Assembly: GCF_014204715.1 (NCBI RefSeq)
Contig: NZ_JACHLY010000001.1
Coordinates: forward strand, 3,432,501 to 3,496,500
Direction of reading: 5' to 3'
DNA from: Streptomonospora salina
Lineage (GTDB): Bacteria; Actinomycetota; Actinomycetes; Streptosporangiales; Streptosporangiaceae
Length of the DNA: 64,000 bases
How positions within the stretch are numbered: the stretch's first letter is position 1; the number at the start of each line of letters is the position of its first letter. The notes beneath the pieces were generated by a model. The model was not told the DNA's origin. It did no database searches and saw only the letters and a list, made by a program, of their open reading frames with translations. Both the position numbers and the translations under genes were made by a program. Shown in pieces: positions 1-10,647 of this stretch.

Positions 1-1
1 G

Positions 2-559
2 CAGCCGCTGGAGACCGCCGCCGAGCCGCTCGTGCGCTCGATGCGGTCGTTCCGCCCGCACGTGGTCACCACCTACGACGAGCAGGGCGGATACCCCCAC
101 CCCGACCACATCATGACCAACAAGGTGTCGGTCGAGGCCTTCGACGCCGCGGGCGACCCCGAGCGCTACCCCGGTACCGGCGACCCGTGGCAGCCGCTCA
201 AGCTCTACTACCACGTGTCCTTCCCCCGGGCGCGGTTCGAGCGGGTGGCCGAACTCCTCGACGCGCGCGGCCTGGAGAACCCCCTCACCGAGTGGCTGGA
301 GCGGATGCGCAAGCGCGAATTCCCCGAGTGGGACATCACCACCCAGGTCGAGTGCGACGAGTTCTTCGAGACCCGCGACCGGGCGCTGATCGCCCACGCC
401 ACCCAGATCGACCCCAACGGCTTCTGGTTCGCGGTGCCGATGGACGTCCAGCGCGAGGCCTGGCCGTATGAGGATTACCACCTCGCGCGCTCGCTGGTGG
501 ACACCGACGTCCCCGAGGACGACCTCTTCGTGGGCGTGCGCGAGACGGTGCGAGTATGA
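2..559 (+). CDS. mca: mycothiol S-conjugate amidase Mca (3' part)
   Basis: Mca cleaves mycothiol S-conjugates of electrophiles into a mercapturic acid and GlcN-Ins; it is a cytosolic, zinc-dependent detoxification enzyme of actinomycetes. The frame is open from base 2, so the gene begins upstream of the window and only about 185 C-terminal residues of a usual ~290 are visible. The visible part starts close to the GGYPHPDHIM segment, whose HPDH is the conserved metal-site stretch of the Mca/MshB family. It continues through the family's W/Y-rich C-terminal half. Its stop overlaps the next start (ATGA at 556-559), so the two are probably co-translated. MshB is the alternative within the same family; the tail fits Mca better. 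Confidence 0.9.
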   Translation, partial: QPLETAAEPLVRSMRSFRPHVVTTYDEQGGYPHPDHIMTNKVSVEAFDAAGDPERYPGTGDPWQPLKLYYHVSFPRARFERVAELLDARGLENPLTEWLERMRKREFPEWDITTQVECDEFFETRDRALIAHATQIDPNGFWFAVPMDVQREAWPYEDYHLARSLVDTDVPEDDLFVGVRETVRV

Positions 560-825
560 GCGGCATGAACGCCCTTCTTACGCTCGCCGGCGAGGGACCC
601 GCCGCCGAGACCGTCACGCCCGGCGTGCTCGGGTTCATCGCCATCGCCTCCATCGGCGTCGCGCTGTACTTCCTGATGAAGTCCATGCGCGAGCGCCTCG
701 ACGGCATCCAGGTCGAGCGCGACGACACCGGCGACGCCCGCGCGGATTCCGACTCCGCGGAGGCCGCCGACGAGGGCTCCGACTCCGCCGCCGACACGAC
801 GGGCACCGCCTCCCCGTCGTCGTAG
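556..825 (+). CDS. small single-pass membrane protein next to mca
   Basis: An 89-residue protein of unknown function. Residues about 22-42 form one hydrophobic segment (VLGFIAIASIGVALYFLM). A short basic/charged stretch (KSMRERLDG) follows, and then a very acidic, Ser/Ala/Asp-rich tail. The topology is probably N-out with a cytosolic acidic tail. It overlaps the mca stop by four bases and should be translated with it. Comparable small membrane proteins sit beside mca in other actinomycetes, but I know of no assigned role. Confidence 0.75.
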   Translation: MSGMNALLTLAGEGPAAETVTPGVLGFIAIASIGVALYFLMKSMRERLDGIQVERDDTGDARADSDSAEAADEGSDSAADTTGTASPSS

Positions 826-831
826 GCGTCT

Positions 832-876
832 GCGCCGCCTCCGCCGACCGCCCTGCGGCGAGGGCTGGGGCGGCGC
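832..876. terminator. possible bidirectional terminator hairpin
   Basis: GCGCCGCC at 832-839 pairs with GGCGGCGC at 869-876, closing a GC-rich loop between two convergent genes. There is no T-run, as is common for actinomycete terminators. Confidence 0.4.
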
Positions 877-1521
877 TCAGCCGGTCGGGCAACGCGACCG
901 CAGGGTCGCGACTCCGTCGCCGGTGAGGTCGTCGCAGTAGGCGGAGCGCCCGGCCATCGCCATGGTCAGCGCCAGCGTGCCGCCGCGCACCACGGGACCG
1001 GAGCCGACGGCGAACGGGCCGTCGTCGGCCTCCAGACGCAGCCCTGCGGCCGCTTTGCGGCTGTCGACGGTGAAATCGCGCACGGCGAAGAACCGTGCGA
1101 CCTCGGTCACCGCGTCGCTCTCCGGGGTCGTCTCCAAGCCCAGCGGGTGCCGGATGTCCTGGCCGTGGACCACGACCTCGCCCAGCCACGCAGCCGTGTC
1201 GCGCGTGGGTGCCACCGTGCTGCGGATCACATCGCGGAAGCGGTCGAGCGTATCGGCGGGCGTGGCACCCCGGTACTCCTCCAGCCGTCGGCGATTGTGC
1301 ACGTCGGGGTCGAACCGCGCGCCGGCGATGCTGCGCAGCCAGCGCAGCCTGCCCACGCTCGCGGTCGCCGTCAGGTGGGCCACGACCTCTTCCACGGTCC
1401 ATCGCCCGCACAGCGACGGCGCGGCCCATTGCTCAGCGCGCAGACCGGAGAGGTCGTCGGCCAGTCTCGCGCGCTCCGCGTGGACGGACTCCCACAGCCG
1501 CTCGCGCCCAGTCTCCGCCAT
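877..1521 (-). CDS. maleylpyruvate isomerase/DinB-type mycothiol-dependent enzyme family protein
   Basis: A 214-residue protein of the MDMPI/DinB-like superfamily, whose members bind a metal through a four-helix bundle and use mycothiol as thiol cofactor. The N-terminal half has the family's helix with [14 protein letters not shown], where the HL pair lies in the metal-binding helix. A later [10 protein letters not shown] segment carries two more candidate metal-ligand histidines. The start is the ATG at 1521 (MAETGRER); a longer frame to 1560 adds only a Pro-rich, unlike N-terminus. The actual substrate cannot be told from sequence; many paralogs per genome exist. Proximity to mca may be coincidental. 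Confidence 0.75.
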   Translation of the reverse strand: MAETGRERLWESVHAERARLADDLSGLRAEQWAAPSLCGRWTVEEVVAHLTATASVGRLRWLRSIAGARFDPDVHNRRRLEEYRGATPADTLDRFRDVIRSTVAPTRDTAAWLGEVVVHGQDIRHPLGLETTPESDAVTEVARFFAVRDFTVDSRKAAAGLRLEADDGPFAVGSGPVVRGGTLALTMAMAGRSAYCDDLTGDGVATLRSRCPTG

Positions 1522-1615
1522 GACGCCATCCAAGCAGAACCCGGGAGGCGGCGCCGGCACCGCCGCGCCGCTTCCGCGGTGGCGTCCGCGGCGGATGCGT
1601 GGGCAGAGTGGGGGT

Positions 1616-3616
<2,001 letters not shown>

Positions 3617-3622
3617 CGCCGG

Positions 3623-3664
3623 GCCCGCCGCCGCGTGTCCGCCTGCGGACCCGGGGCGGCGGGC
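3623..3664. terminator. bidirectional terminator hairpin
   Basis: GCCCGCCGCC at 3623-3632 pairs with GGCGGCGGGC at 3655-3664. A second inner stem (GTCCGC/GCGGAC) sits inside the loop. It lies between two convergent genes. Confidence 0.6.
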
Positions 3665-3667
3665 GGG

Positions 3668-5044
3668 TCAGTGCGTCAACCGGGTGGCGGCGATGATGCG
3701 GTCGACCGTGTCCAGGCGCCGTCCGGTCTGGCGGACCTCCAGGTACAGCGTCTTCTCGCCGTGCGCGCCGGCCAGCGACGCCACGGTGACAGCGCCCGGC
3801 CGGCCGGGGCACGACGGCCACTGGCGGATCTGGCCCGACCAGTCCGGCCCGGCGAACGTCCGCTGTTCCACCGGGCTCGGGCAGGGCGCTCCGTCGAGCA
3901 GGGAGTCGAGGTCGTGACCGGTGCCCGGAAGCAGCGCCGCGAACACGCCGGCCACGGCGGCCCGGGGTTCGTCCCATGCTTCGAGGTCGGTCGCCACCAG
4001 GACCCCTGAGGTGCGGTCGGACTCCACGGCGCTGGGTACGGCGCGTCCGTTGTGGAACTGGCGGGCCCAGGTCTGGGGCACCGCCAGGCGCAGTTCGTCG
4101 CCGGCGTAGCGCACTTCGGTGAGCGCCCCGACCGGCGGCGATGCCGCGGCACCGGTGGTACCGGCCAGCACCAGCACCAGCGCGGCGGCCGCGGCCGCGG
4201 CCCGCCGCCACACGGAGCGGTAGCGCACCCACCACGGAAGTTCCGAACGCAGGTCGGGCACCATACGGATGGCCCGGATACGGTCGGTGAAGGCCTTGGC
4301 GTCGGACGGCCGGGCGGTGCGGTCCTCGGCCAGAGCGGACATGATCAGCTCGTCGAGTGCCGCCGGCACCCCCGGGCGCAGCCGCCGCGGCGGCAACCGA
4401 ACGGGCGGCTGCGGCGGGCGGTGGCCGGTGATCAGCTCGTAGGCGACCGCGCCCAGCGAGTAGACGTCGGCGCGCACGTCCAGATCGCCGCCGGGCCCGT
4501 GCTGCTCGGGCGACATGTAGCCGGGGGTGCCCGCGGCCGCGGTGAACCCGGACGCGCCGTCGATGCTCTTGGCGAAGCCGAGGTCGGCCACCAGGACCCG
4601 TTGGCCGACGGGGGACGATTGCAGGAGTACGTTGGAGGGCTTGATGTCGCGGTGGATGGTGCCGTGACGGTGGAGGACGGTGACGCCTTGGCCGATTTCG
4701 GTCAGCAGCCGCAGGGCCTCGTCCAAGGGGAGAGGGCCTTTGGCGATGAGGTCGGCGACGCTGCCCTGGTCGGCGTAGGGCATGACGAAGTAGGGGCGCT
4801 CGTCGGAGAGCGTCCCGATGTCGTGCACCCGCACCAGCCACGCGGAGTCGGCTTGGCGCAGGATCCGGGCCTCGGCCATGAAGCGGTGGTGGACGTCGAG
4901 CTGGTGCGCCCAGTTCTCGGCGAGGACCTTGACGGCCACGGGGGTGTCGAGCTGGTCGTCGTGCGCGAGCCATACGGTCGCGAACGAGCCCGAGCCGAGA
5001 TGCCGGATGACGCGGTATCGGCCGAAAGTGTCCGGTTGTGCCAC
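3668..5044 (-). CDS. membrane-anchored Ser/Thr protein kinase (Hanks/PknB type)
   Basis: A 458-residue receptor-like kinase. The glycine loop LGSGSFATV is near residues 16-24, the ATP lysine is K39 (VAVK), and the catalytic loop HRDIKPSN is at 131-138. The metal-binding DFG is replaced by DLG at 154-156, a tolerated variant. The kinase domain ends near residue 265. It is followed by a juxtamembrane W/R-rich stretch, one Ala/Leu/Val transmembrane helix (about 285-305) and a ~155-residue extracytoplasmic domain without a fold I recognise. The gene is divergent from the sigma-factor gene across 183 bp, so the two may share regulation, which is inference only. Confidence 0.85.
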   Translation of the reverse strand: MAQPDTFGRYRVIRHLGSGSFATVWLAHDDQLDTPVAVKVLAENWAHQLDVHHRFMAEARILRQADSAWLVRVHDIGTLSDERPYFVMPYADQGSVADLIAKGPLPLDEALRLLTEIGQGVTVLHRHGTIHRDIKPSNVLLQSSPVGQRVLVADLGFAKSIDGASGFTAAAGTPGYMSPEQHGPGGDLDVRADVYSLGAVAYELITGHRPPQPPVRLPPRRLRPGVPAALDELIMSALAEDRTARPSDAKAFTDRIRAIRMVPDLRSELPWWVRYRSVWRRAAAAAAALVLVLAGTTGAAASPPVGALTEVRYAGDELRLAVPQTWARQFHNGRAVPSAVESDRTSGVLVATDLEAWDEPRAAVAGVFAALLPGTGHDLDSLLDGAPCPSPVEQRTFAGPDWSGQIRQWPSCPGRPGAVTVASLAGAHGEKTLYLEVRQTGRRLDTVDRIIAATRLTH

Positions 5045-5226
5045 AGGAACTGCCTTACCAGTGCCGCGGGGGTCAAACGTGGGTAATCGCGTGCGCAGCG
5101 CGGGGGCCTGGCGGCTGCGGAGCCGTCGGGGATTCCTACGCGTCCAATACGGATGTGAACCTCATGATGGGGGATGGACGTGTAACACAGGTAGACGGCG
5201 AACGGTAGCGCAGGGAGCTGGCAGTC
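5045..5226. promoter_or_regulatory. divergent promoter region, kinase / sigma factor
   Basis: This 182-bp space separates two divergent genes and must hold both promoters. The sigma gene has a clear ribosome binding site, CAGGGAGCTGG, just before its GTG. No exact -35/-10 pair can be assigned with confidence. Confidence 0.4.
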
Positions 5227-5814
5227 GTGGACAACAGTGACAAAGGCCCCGGATCCCGGCGGTCGGCCGCCAAGGTCGACGACTCCCTTGAGGAGCTGGC
5301 CCGGAAGGCGCGCGACGGCGACTCCGCGGCGCTGGACGATCTGCTGCGCAGGGTCCAGCCGGAGGTGCTGCGGCGGTGCGCGCGGTTCCTGCCGTACCGC
5401 CAGGACGCCGAGGAGGCCTGCCAGGACGCGCTGCTGCGCGTCGCGCGCAACATCGGCGGGTTCAAGGGCGACTCGCTCTTCACCACATGGCTCTATACGG
5501 TGGTGTCGAATTCGGCGCGGCAGACCTACCGGTCGATGAAGCGGCGCGCTGCGGAGATGCCCACGGAGTCCGACCGGATTCCGAACCAGCGCGACCCCCG
5601 CACCACGAGCGTGATCGCCGGTTCGCGGATCGACCTGCTGGAAGCGCTCGACCAGCTCGAACGCGACCGGCCCAATCTGGTCGCCCCGCTGGTACTGCGC
5701 GATCTGTGCCAGATGGACTACAAGGAGATCGCCTCCGAGCTCGGCCTCGCCCTGGGCACGGTGAAGTCCCGTATCCACGAGGGCCGCAAGCACGTACGCG
5801 CGTCACTGCAGTAA
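5227..5814 (+). CDS. ECF-type RNA polymerase sigma factor (sigma-70 family)
   Basis: A 195-residue sigma factor. Region 2 spans about residues 40-105, including DAEEACQDALLRVARNI and a TTWLYTVVSNSARQTYRS stretch that matches the promoter-melting helix. Region 4 is at about 140-190, with the helix-turn-helix YKEIASELGLALGTVKSRIHEGRKH. The GTG start at 5227 is set by the upstream GGGAG. No zinc-binding anti-sigma gene follows, unlike most ECF pairs. The nearest candidate regulator is the divergent kinase. The target promoters are unknown. Confidence 0.9.
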   Translation: MDNSDKGPGSRRSAAKVDDSLEELARKARDGDSAALDDLLRRVQPEVLRRCARFLPYRQDAEEACQDALLRVARNIGGFKGDSLFTTWLYTVVSNSARQTYRSMKRRAAEMPTESDRIPNQRDPRTTSVIAGSRIDLLEALDQLERDRPNLVAPLVLRDLCQMDYKEIASELGLALGTVKSRIHEGRKHVRASLQ

Positions 5815-5944
5815 CGCGAACCGGGCGAATCGCTCTACGCTGGACCTGGTGGCACGCATGCTCGCGGTCGCCGCGCCGGGGCGCGGCGAACCGGACGGGT
5901 GCGTCGGCGCCTGTCCCCCCGAACGCGGCGAAAGGTAGCGTCCC

Positions 5945-6706
5945 ATGGGGCTTCGTAACCCCTTGTACTGGCTGTACGAGCGCCGGCTGGAGCGGTCGCT
6001 CGGCAGCTTCGAGATCCCCCGCCACGTCGGCGTCATTCTGGACGGCAACCGCAGGTGGGCCCGGATCAGCGGACTCTCCAGCGTCGAGGCGGGCCACCAG
6101 GCCGGAGCCGAGAAGATCTTCGACCTGCTCGGCTGGTGCGACGAAGTCGGTGTGCAGGTGGTCACGTTGTGGCTGCTGTCCACCGACAACCTCACGCGCA
6201 AGCGCGAGGAGCTCGAACCGCTGCTGAAGATCATCGAGGACACGGTGACCCGCCTTCGCCGCGAAGGCTGGAACGTCAACCCCATGGGCGCCCTCGACCT
6301 GCTGCCCGACTCCACCGCACGGGTGGTGAAAGAGGCGCAGGCGGCCACATCCGGAAACTCCGGCCCGATTGTGAATGTCGCGGTCGGGTATGGAGGAAGG
6401 CGTGAGATCGCTGATGCGGTGCGGTCGCTCCTCGTCGCCGAGGCGGCCAAAGGCACCGGTATCGAGGAGCTCGCCGAGCGACTCGATCTGGACCACATCG
6501 CCGAGCATCTCTACACGCGTGGCCAGCCCGATCCCGATCTCCTCATCCGCACCTCGGGTGAGCAGCGGCTTTCCGGGTTCATGCTCTGGCAGAGCGCGCA
6601 GGCGGAGTTCTACTTCTGCGAAGTCTTCTGGCCGGCTTTCCGGAAGGTGGACTTCCTGCGGGCGCTTCGCGCCTATGGTGCACGCAACCGGCGTTTCGGC
6701 TCCTGA
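5945..6706 (+). CDS. isoprenyl transferase (cis-prenyl diphosphate synthase, UppS family)
   Basis: A 253-residue cytosolic enzyme that elongates an allylic diphosphate with isopentenyl diphosphate in Z configuration. The family signature HVGVILDGNRRWAR near residue 27 carries the catalytic aspartate. The C-terminal signature PDLLIRTSGEQRLSGFMLWQ and the AEFYF motif are intact. Actinomycetes usually have two paralogs, one making decaprenyl/undecaprenyl carrier lipid and one a short Z-farnesyl product. From the divergent N-terminus (NPLYWLYERRLERSL) this resembles the second, shorter-chain type, but product length cannot be read from the sequence with certainty. Confidence 0.9.
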   Translation: MGLRNPLYWLYERRLERSLGSFEIPRHVGVILDGNRRWARISGLSSVEAGHQAGAEKIFDLLGWCDEVGVQVVTLWLLSTDNLTRKREELEPLLKIIEDTVTRLRREGWNVNPMGALDLLPDSTARVVKEAQAATSGNSGPIVNVAVGYGGRREIADAVRSLLVAEAAKGTGIEELAERLDLDHIAEHLYTRGQPDPDLLIRTSGEQRLSGFMLWQSAQAEFYFCEVFWPAFRKVDFLRALRAYGARNRRFGS

Positions 6707-7003
6707 ACCGCCCCCGCGCCGGACCGGCCGCACCGCCCCGCTGTCGGAACGGAGGAGTCGCGGCGTAACGGGGTGTTCATGTGCAGTGCGGCCCGGGGGC
6801 CTTGCTGTATTGCCGGAGCCGGGTACCGTCGAATCCAGTGAGCGGTGCCCATCCGCTTACTCGGGAGGCCCCGAGCGTTTGAGGTCCTGGCCAGTCGAGG
6901 AGCTCATGGTGACGAGGGCCGGTCCCGGCCCTCGCGGGGCCGGTCCCGGTCCTTGGTATCCCGTGAGACCAGGGCGCCGCGGCGCGCCCAAAGGGGAGAA
7001 CGA
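6707..7003. other. intergenic region upstream of the phoH-like gene
   Basis: About 300 bp without a convincing gene. It holds a short GC inverted repeat (GGTCCCGGCC/GGCCGGTCCC, around 6921-6950) and the GGGGAGAA ribosome binding site about eight bases before the GTG at 7004. A promoter must lie here but cannot be fixed. Confidence 0.4.
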
Positions 7004-8350
7004 GTGGCTAGTTCCTCGATCCACCTCAGTGCCGACGACACTCCCGACCTAGCCGAGCGAGGAGGCGAGCGCCGCACGTACGTGCTGGACACGAGCGTGC
7101 TGCTGGCCGATCCCGCCTCGATCGGCCGGTTCGCCGAGCACGCGGTGGTTCTGCCGATCGTGGTCATCACCGAGCTGGAGAGTAAGCGACACCACCCCGA
7201 ACTGGGATATTTCGCCCGCGAGGCGTTGCGCCGGCTGGACGGCCTGCGGATCGACAACGGCGGCCTCGACGCCGACATCCCGGTGAACGAGGAGGGCGGC
7301 ACGCTGCGGGTGGAGCTCAACCACAGCGACCAGTCCGTCCTTCCGGCGGGGTTCCGGCTCGGCGACAACGACGCCCGAATCCTCACTGTCGCCTCCAACC
7401 TGCGGGCCGAGGGCGCCGACGTCGTCCTCGTCAGCAAGGATCTGCCGATGCGGATCAAGGCGTCCTCGATCGGGCTCACGGCCGACGAATACCGTGCCGA
7501 ACTCCCGATCGAGCACGGGTGGACCGGCATGGCCGAACTGGAGGTCCCCGCCCACGAAGTCTCTGCACTGTTCGAAGGAGACGGCACCGCCGACATCGAG
7601 GCGGCACGCGACCTGCCCTGCCACACCGGGCTCGTTCTGGTGTCCGAGCGCGGCAAGGCCCTGGGCCGCGTCCTGCCGGACAAGTCCGTCAAGGTCGTCA
7701 AGGGCGACCGCGACGTCTTCGGCCTCCACGGGCGCAGCGCCGAGCAGCGCATCGCCCTCGACCTGCTCTGCGACCCCGACGTCGGCATCGTCTCCATGGG
7801 CGGCCGCGCCGGCACGGGCAAGTCCGCACTCGCGCTGTGCGCGGGCCTGGAGGCCGTTCTGGAGCGCGGCCGACACCGGAAGGTCATGGTCTTCCGGCCG
7901 CTGTACGCCGTGGGCGGCCAAGATCTGGGCTATCTGCCCGGCAGCGAGAACGAGAAGATGTCGCCCTGGTCGCAGGCGGTGCACGACACCCTGTCCGCTG
8001 TCACCACGCAGGACGTCATCGACGAAGTGGTCGACCGCGGGATGCTGGAGGTCCTGCCGCTGACCCACATCCGCGGCCGCTCGCTGCACGACGCCTTCGT
8101 CATCGTCGACGAGGCGCAGTCGCTGGAGCGCGGCGTGCTGCTGACCGTGCTGTCGCGGCTGGGCGAGAACTCCCGGGTGGTGCTCACCCACGACGTCGCC
8201 CAGAGCGACAACCTGCGGGTGGGCCGCTACGACGGCATCGTCGCGGTGATCGAGAAGCTCAAGGGGCACCCGCTGTTCTCCCACACCACCCTCACCCGGT
8301 CCGAGCGGTCCCCGATCGCCGCCCTGGTGACCGAGATGCTGGAGGGCTGA
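7004..8350 (+). CDS. PIN domain-PhoH family ATPase (PhoH2 type)
   Basis: A 448-residue fusion. An N-terminal PIN domain (about residues 25-165) begins with [13 protein letters not shown] and carries the acidic residues expected of a Mg2+-dependent RNase. The C-terminal PhoH ATPase (about 240-445) has Walker [11 protein letters not shown] and Walker [11 protein letters not shown]. PhoH2 proteins of mycobacteria act as sequence-specific RNA helicase/RNases; the same is expected here. GTG at 7004 is chosen because GGGGAGAA precedes it and the PIN fold starts shortly after; the frame stays open upstream with no homology. A perfect hairpin closes the transcription unit. Confidence 0.9.
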   Translation: MASSSIHLSADDTPDLAERGGERRTYVLDTSVLLADPASIGRFAEHAVVLPIVVITELESKRHHPELGYFAREALRRLDGLRIDNGGLDADIPVNEEGGTLRVELNHSDQSVLPAGFRLGDNDARILTVASNLRAEGADVVLVSKDLPMRIKASSIGLTADEYRAELPIEHGWTGMAELEVPAHEVSALFEGDGTADIEAARDLPCHTGLVLVSERGKALGRVLPDKSVKVVKGDRDVFGLHGRSAEQRIALDLLCDPDVGIVSMGGRAGTGKSALALCAGLEAVLERGRHRKVMVFRPLYAVGGQDLGYLPGSENEKMSPWSQAVHDTLSAVTTQDVIDEVVDRGMLEVLPLTHIRGRSLHDAFVIVDEAQSLERGVLLTVLSRLGENSRVVLTHDVAQSDNLRVGRYDGIVAVIEKLKGHPLFSHTTLTRSERSPIAALVTEMLEG

Positions 8351-8368
8351 GCCGGGCACACTCCGCCG

Positions 8369-8404
8369 GCCGCGCCGCCCCGGGAAGGCCCGGGGCGGCG
8401 CGGC
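8369..8404 (+). terminator. intrinsic terminator, perfect 16-bp stem
   Basis: GCCGCGCCGCCCCGGG at 8369-8384 pairs perfectly with 8389-8404 around the loop AAGG, 18 bp after the phoH-like stop. There is no T-run. Confidence 0.7.
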
Positions 8405-8690
8405 CGCGTGTGTTCGCGGCCGCCGTACCGCTATTGCGGCCGCAGGGACCGGTTCACGTCGGCGATGATCCGGCCGTGGCGGGAGCGGCAGCGCCCGCCG
8501 CACCGGTCGCCTGGCCCCGGCCGGAGGGGCGGCAACAGGGGAGGTGGCGGGTGCCCGCCGCGGGTTCCGGAGAGGACTCGTCGTCGATCGGCGTCGTTAA
8601 TCCGGCATTACCCCTACCCGAACAACGGTGCGGTAGAACCACGAGGGAGCGCTCCACAGCCCCGCGCCCCGTTCCCGCAGGAGGCATCCC
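8405..8690. other. promoter and leader region of the phoD-like gene
   Basis: This holds a local AT-richer stretch near 8596-8650 (GTTAATCCGGCATTACCCC). It ends with GCAGGAGGCATCCC directly before the GTG at 8691, a strong ribosome binding site. I looked for repeats resembling a Streptomyces PHO box and saw none that are convincing. Confidence 0.35.
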
Positions 8691-10280
8691 GTGCCGTCGT
8701 CCCCCGATTCCTCGCGCACCCCCGGCACCCCCGGCGACGCACCCTCGCCCGCACGTCCCGACCGCCGCCGGGTGCTGCGCTACGGCGCCGCCGGCCTGGG
8801 CGCCGCCGCGATGGGTGCGGTGCCCGCCGCCCCCGCGCTCGCCCAGGGCCGCAACCGGCCGCGGCTCACCCACGGTCTGCAGTTCGGCGACCCCCGGCGC
8901 GACGGCGCCGTGGTGTGGACCCGCGCGGACCGGCCCGCGCGCATGGTCGTCGAAGTCTCCGGCCGCCCCGACTTCGCCGACGCGCGGACGCTGCGCGGTC
9001 CACGGCTCACCCCCGGGGCGGACGGCACCGGCCGGGTCCGTATCCGCGGGCTCGATCCGGGAAGCGAGACCTACGTGCGGGTGCACGCCGAATCCGGCAG
9101 CCACACCAGCGAGGTGCTGGAGGGCTCCTTCCGCACACCCGGGGGCGACCGTCCGATCCGGTTCGTGTGGTCGGGCGACGTCGTCGGGCAGGGATGGGGC
9201 ATCAACCCCGACATCGGCGGCATGCCGGTCTTCTCCGCCATGGCCGATCGGGACCCCGACTTCTTCCTGCACAGTGGCGACACCTGCTACGCCGACGGGC
9301 CGCTGGAGGAGCGGGTGGAGCTGTCCGACGGGCGGATCTGGCGCAACGTGGTCACCGAGGCCAAGTCCAAGGTGGCGGAGAGCCTGGACGAATTCCGCGG
9401 GCAGTACGCCTACAACCTGCTCGACGACGCGCTGCGCGGATTCGCCTCCGGCGTCCCGCAGATCGTGCAGTGGGACGATCACGAAGTCGTCAACAACTGG
9501 TACCCGGGCGAGGTCCTCGACGACGACCGCTACCGGGTGCGCGAGGTGGACGTGCTGGCCCGCCGGGCGCACCGGGCCTTCCACGAGTGGCAGCCCATCG
9601 TCGCCGCCGAGGCGGTCGACGGCCGCATCTACCGCAGGATCGGCTACGGTCCCGATCTGGACGTGTTCGTCGTCGACATGCGCCCCTACCGGGACGCCAA
9701 CACCGCTCATGCCGACGGTTTCGAACGCATTCTCGGACGGCGCCAGGCCGCCTGGCTCCAGGACGAGCTGGCACGCTCCCGGGCCACCTGGAAGGTCGTC
9801 GCCGCCGATATGCCGGTCGGGCTGGTCGTGCCCGACGGTGAAGCGGTCGAAGGCGTGGCCGACGGCGCCGCGGGCCGCCCGCGCGGGCGCGAGTCGGAGC
9901 TGGAGCGCGTGCTGCACGGCCTGCACCGCCGCGGTGTGCGCGACGTCGTGTGGCTGACCGCCGACGTGCACTACACGGCCGCCCATCACTACTCGCCCGA
10001 ACGCGCCACCGCGCGCGAGTTCTCCCCGTTCTGGGAGTTCGTGTCCGGCCCGCTGCACGCCGGCGGGTTCGGCCCCAACGAACTCGACCCCACATTCGGC
10101 CCTGAGGCCGCCTTCGTGCACGCGCCGCCGACGGCCAACGCCTCGCCGATGGAGGGATTCCAGCACTTCGGCGAGGTCGAGATCGACCCGGTCGGCAAGG
10201 AACTGACCGTGACCCTGCGCGACGCCCGGGGCGGCGCCCTCTGGGCGACGACCCTCACTCCCGAGGCCGGCGGCGTGTAG
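8691..10280 (+). CDS. phoD: alkaline phosphatase D family protein, Tat-exported
   Basis: A 529-residue secreted metallophosphatase/phosphodiesterase. The N-terminus has a twin-arginine signal (DRRRVLRYGAAGLGAAAMG, RR near residue 25) ending with an APALAQ cleavage context. An N-terminal PhoD domain follows (LTHGLQFGDPRRDGAVVWTR). The catalytic core has FVWSGDVVGQGWG, HSGDTCYADGP, QWDDHEVVNNW and WLTADVHYTAAHHY, which together provide the Fe/Ca ligands of the PhoD family. It would release phosphate from organic phosphodiesters outside the cell. Start GTG 8691 is supported by AGGAGG. The transcription unit appears monocistronic, with a short hairpin downstream. Confidence 0.9.
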   Translation: MPSSPDSSRTPGTPGDAPSPARPDRRRVLRYGAAGLGAAAMGAVPAAPALAQGRNRPRLTHGLQFGDPRRDGAVVWTRADRPARMVVEVSGRPDFADARTLRGPRLTPGADGTGRVRIRGLDPGSETYVRVHAESGSHTSEVLEGSFRTPGGDRPIRFVWSGDVVGQGWGINPDIGGMPVFSAMADRDPDFFLHSGDTCYADGPLEERVELSDGRIWRNVVTEAKSKVAESLDEFRGQYAYNLLDDALRGFASGVPQIVQWDDHEVVNNWYPGEVLDDDRYRVREVDVLARRAHRAFHEWQPIVAAEAVDGRIYRRIGYGPDLDVFVVDMRPYRDANTAHADGFERILGRRQAAWLQDELARSRATWKVVAADMPVGLVVPDGEAVEGVADGAAGRPRGRESELERVLHGLHRRGVRDVVWLTADVHYTAAHHYSPERATAREFSPFWEFVSGPLHAGGFGPNELDPTFGPEAAFVHAPPTANASPMEGFQHFGEVEIDPVGKELTVTLRDARGGALWATTLTPEAGGV

Positions 10281-10291
10281 GCCGCGGCCTT

Positions 10292-10313
10292 CCGGCGGAG
10301 CCGGTTCCGCCGG
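10292..10313 (+). terminator. hairpin downstream of phoD
   Basis: CCGGCGGA at 10292-10299 pairs with TCCGCCGG at 10306-10313 around a 6-nt loop, 12 bp after the stop. Confidence 0.5.
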
Positions 10314-10431
10314 GTGCGCGCCGGTGCTGCGCGCGCCCCATCCCCCCGTGCGCCCCGGAAGCCGAGGTGGCAGGGGTGGACGCTGTTGCGGGCCTGTGGG
10401 AAGCTACAGCCGTTTCGGGAGGGGGAGTCCC

Positions 10432-10647
10432 ATGGACACACAGACGCGGGAATGCTGTGCGCTTACCGACTGCCCGTGGTGCGGCCGCACCGACCTCGCC
10501 TGCCACTACTGCGACGGCGCAGGGCGGTGGGTCCCCGAGCGCCCGGTCGCCGACGGCAACGGCGTGATCACGTGGGAGCGGGTCGAGGAGCCGTGCCGCA
10601 TGTGCGCGGGTACCGGCAAGGAGCACCGGCACCTGCCGCTCGACTAG
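10432..10647 (+). CDS. small Cys-rich protein with DnaJ-type zinc-binding repeats
   Basis: A 71-residue protein. It has a CPWC pair, a CHYCDGAG repeat and a C-terminal CRMCAGTG repeat. The last two match the CxxCxGxG zinc-binding repeats of DnaJ. With an odd number of repeats it may bind a single zinc ion, alone or as a dimer. ATG 10432 is preceded by GGGAGGGGGAG, an unusually strong ribosome binding site, so the longer frame from 10324 is rejected. No partner gene adjoins it and no function is known to me. Confidence 0.7.
   Translation: MDTQTRECCALTDCPWCGRTDLACHYCDGAGRWVPERPVADGNGVITWERVEEPCRMCAGTGKEHRHLPLD

Noticed and set aside
962-1615. Upstream extension of the thioredoxin-domain gene
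   Set aside because: The frame is open but antisense to the DinB-type gene and lacks family similarity; the conserved N-terminus starts at 1616.
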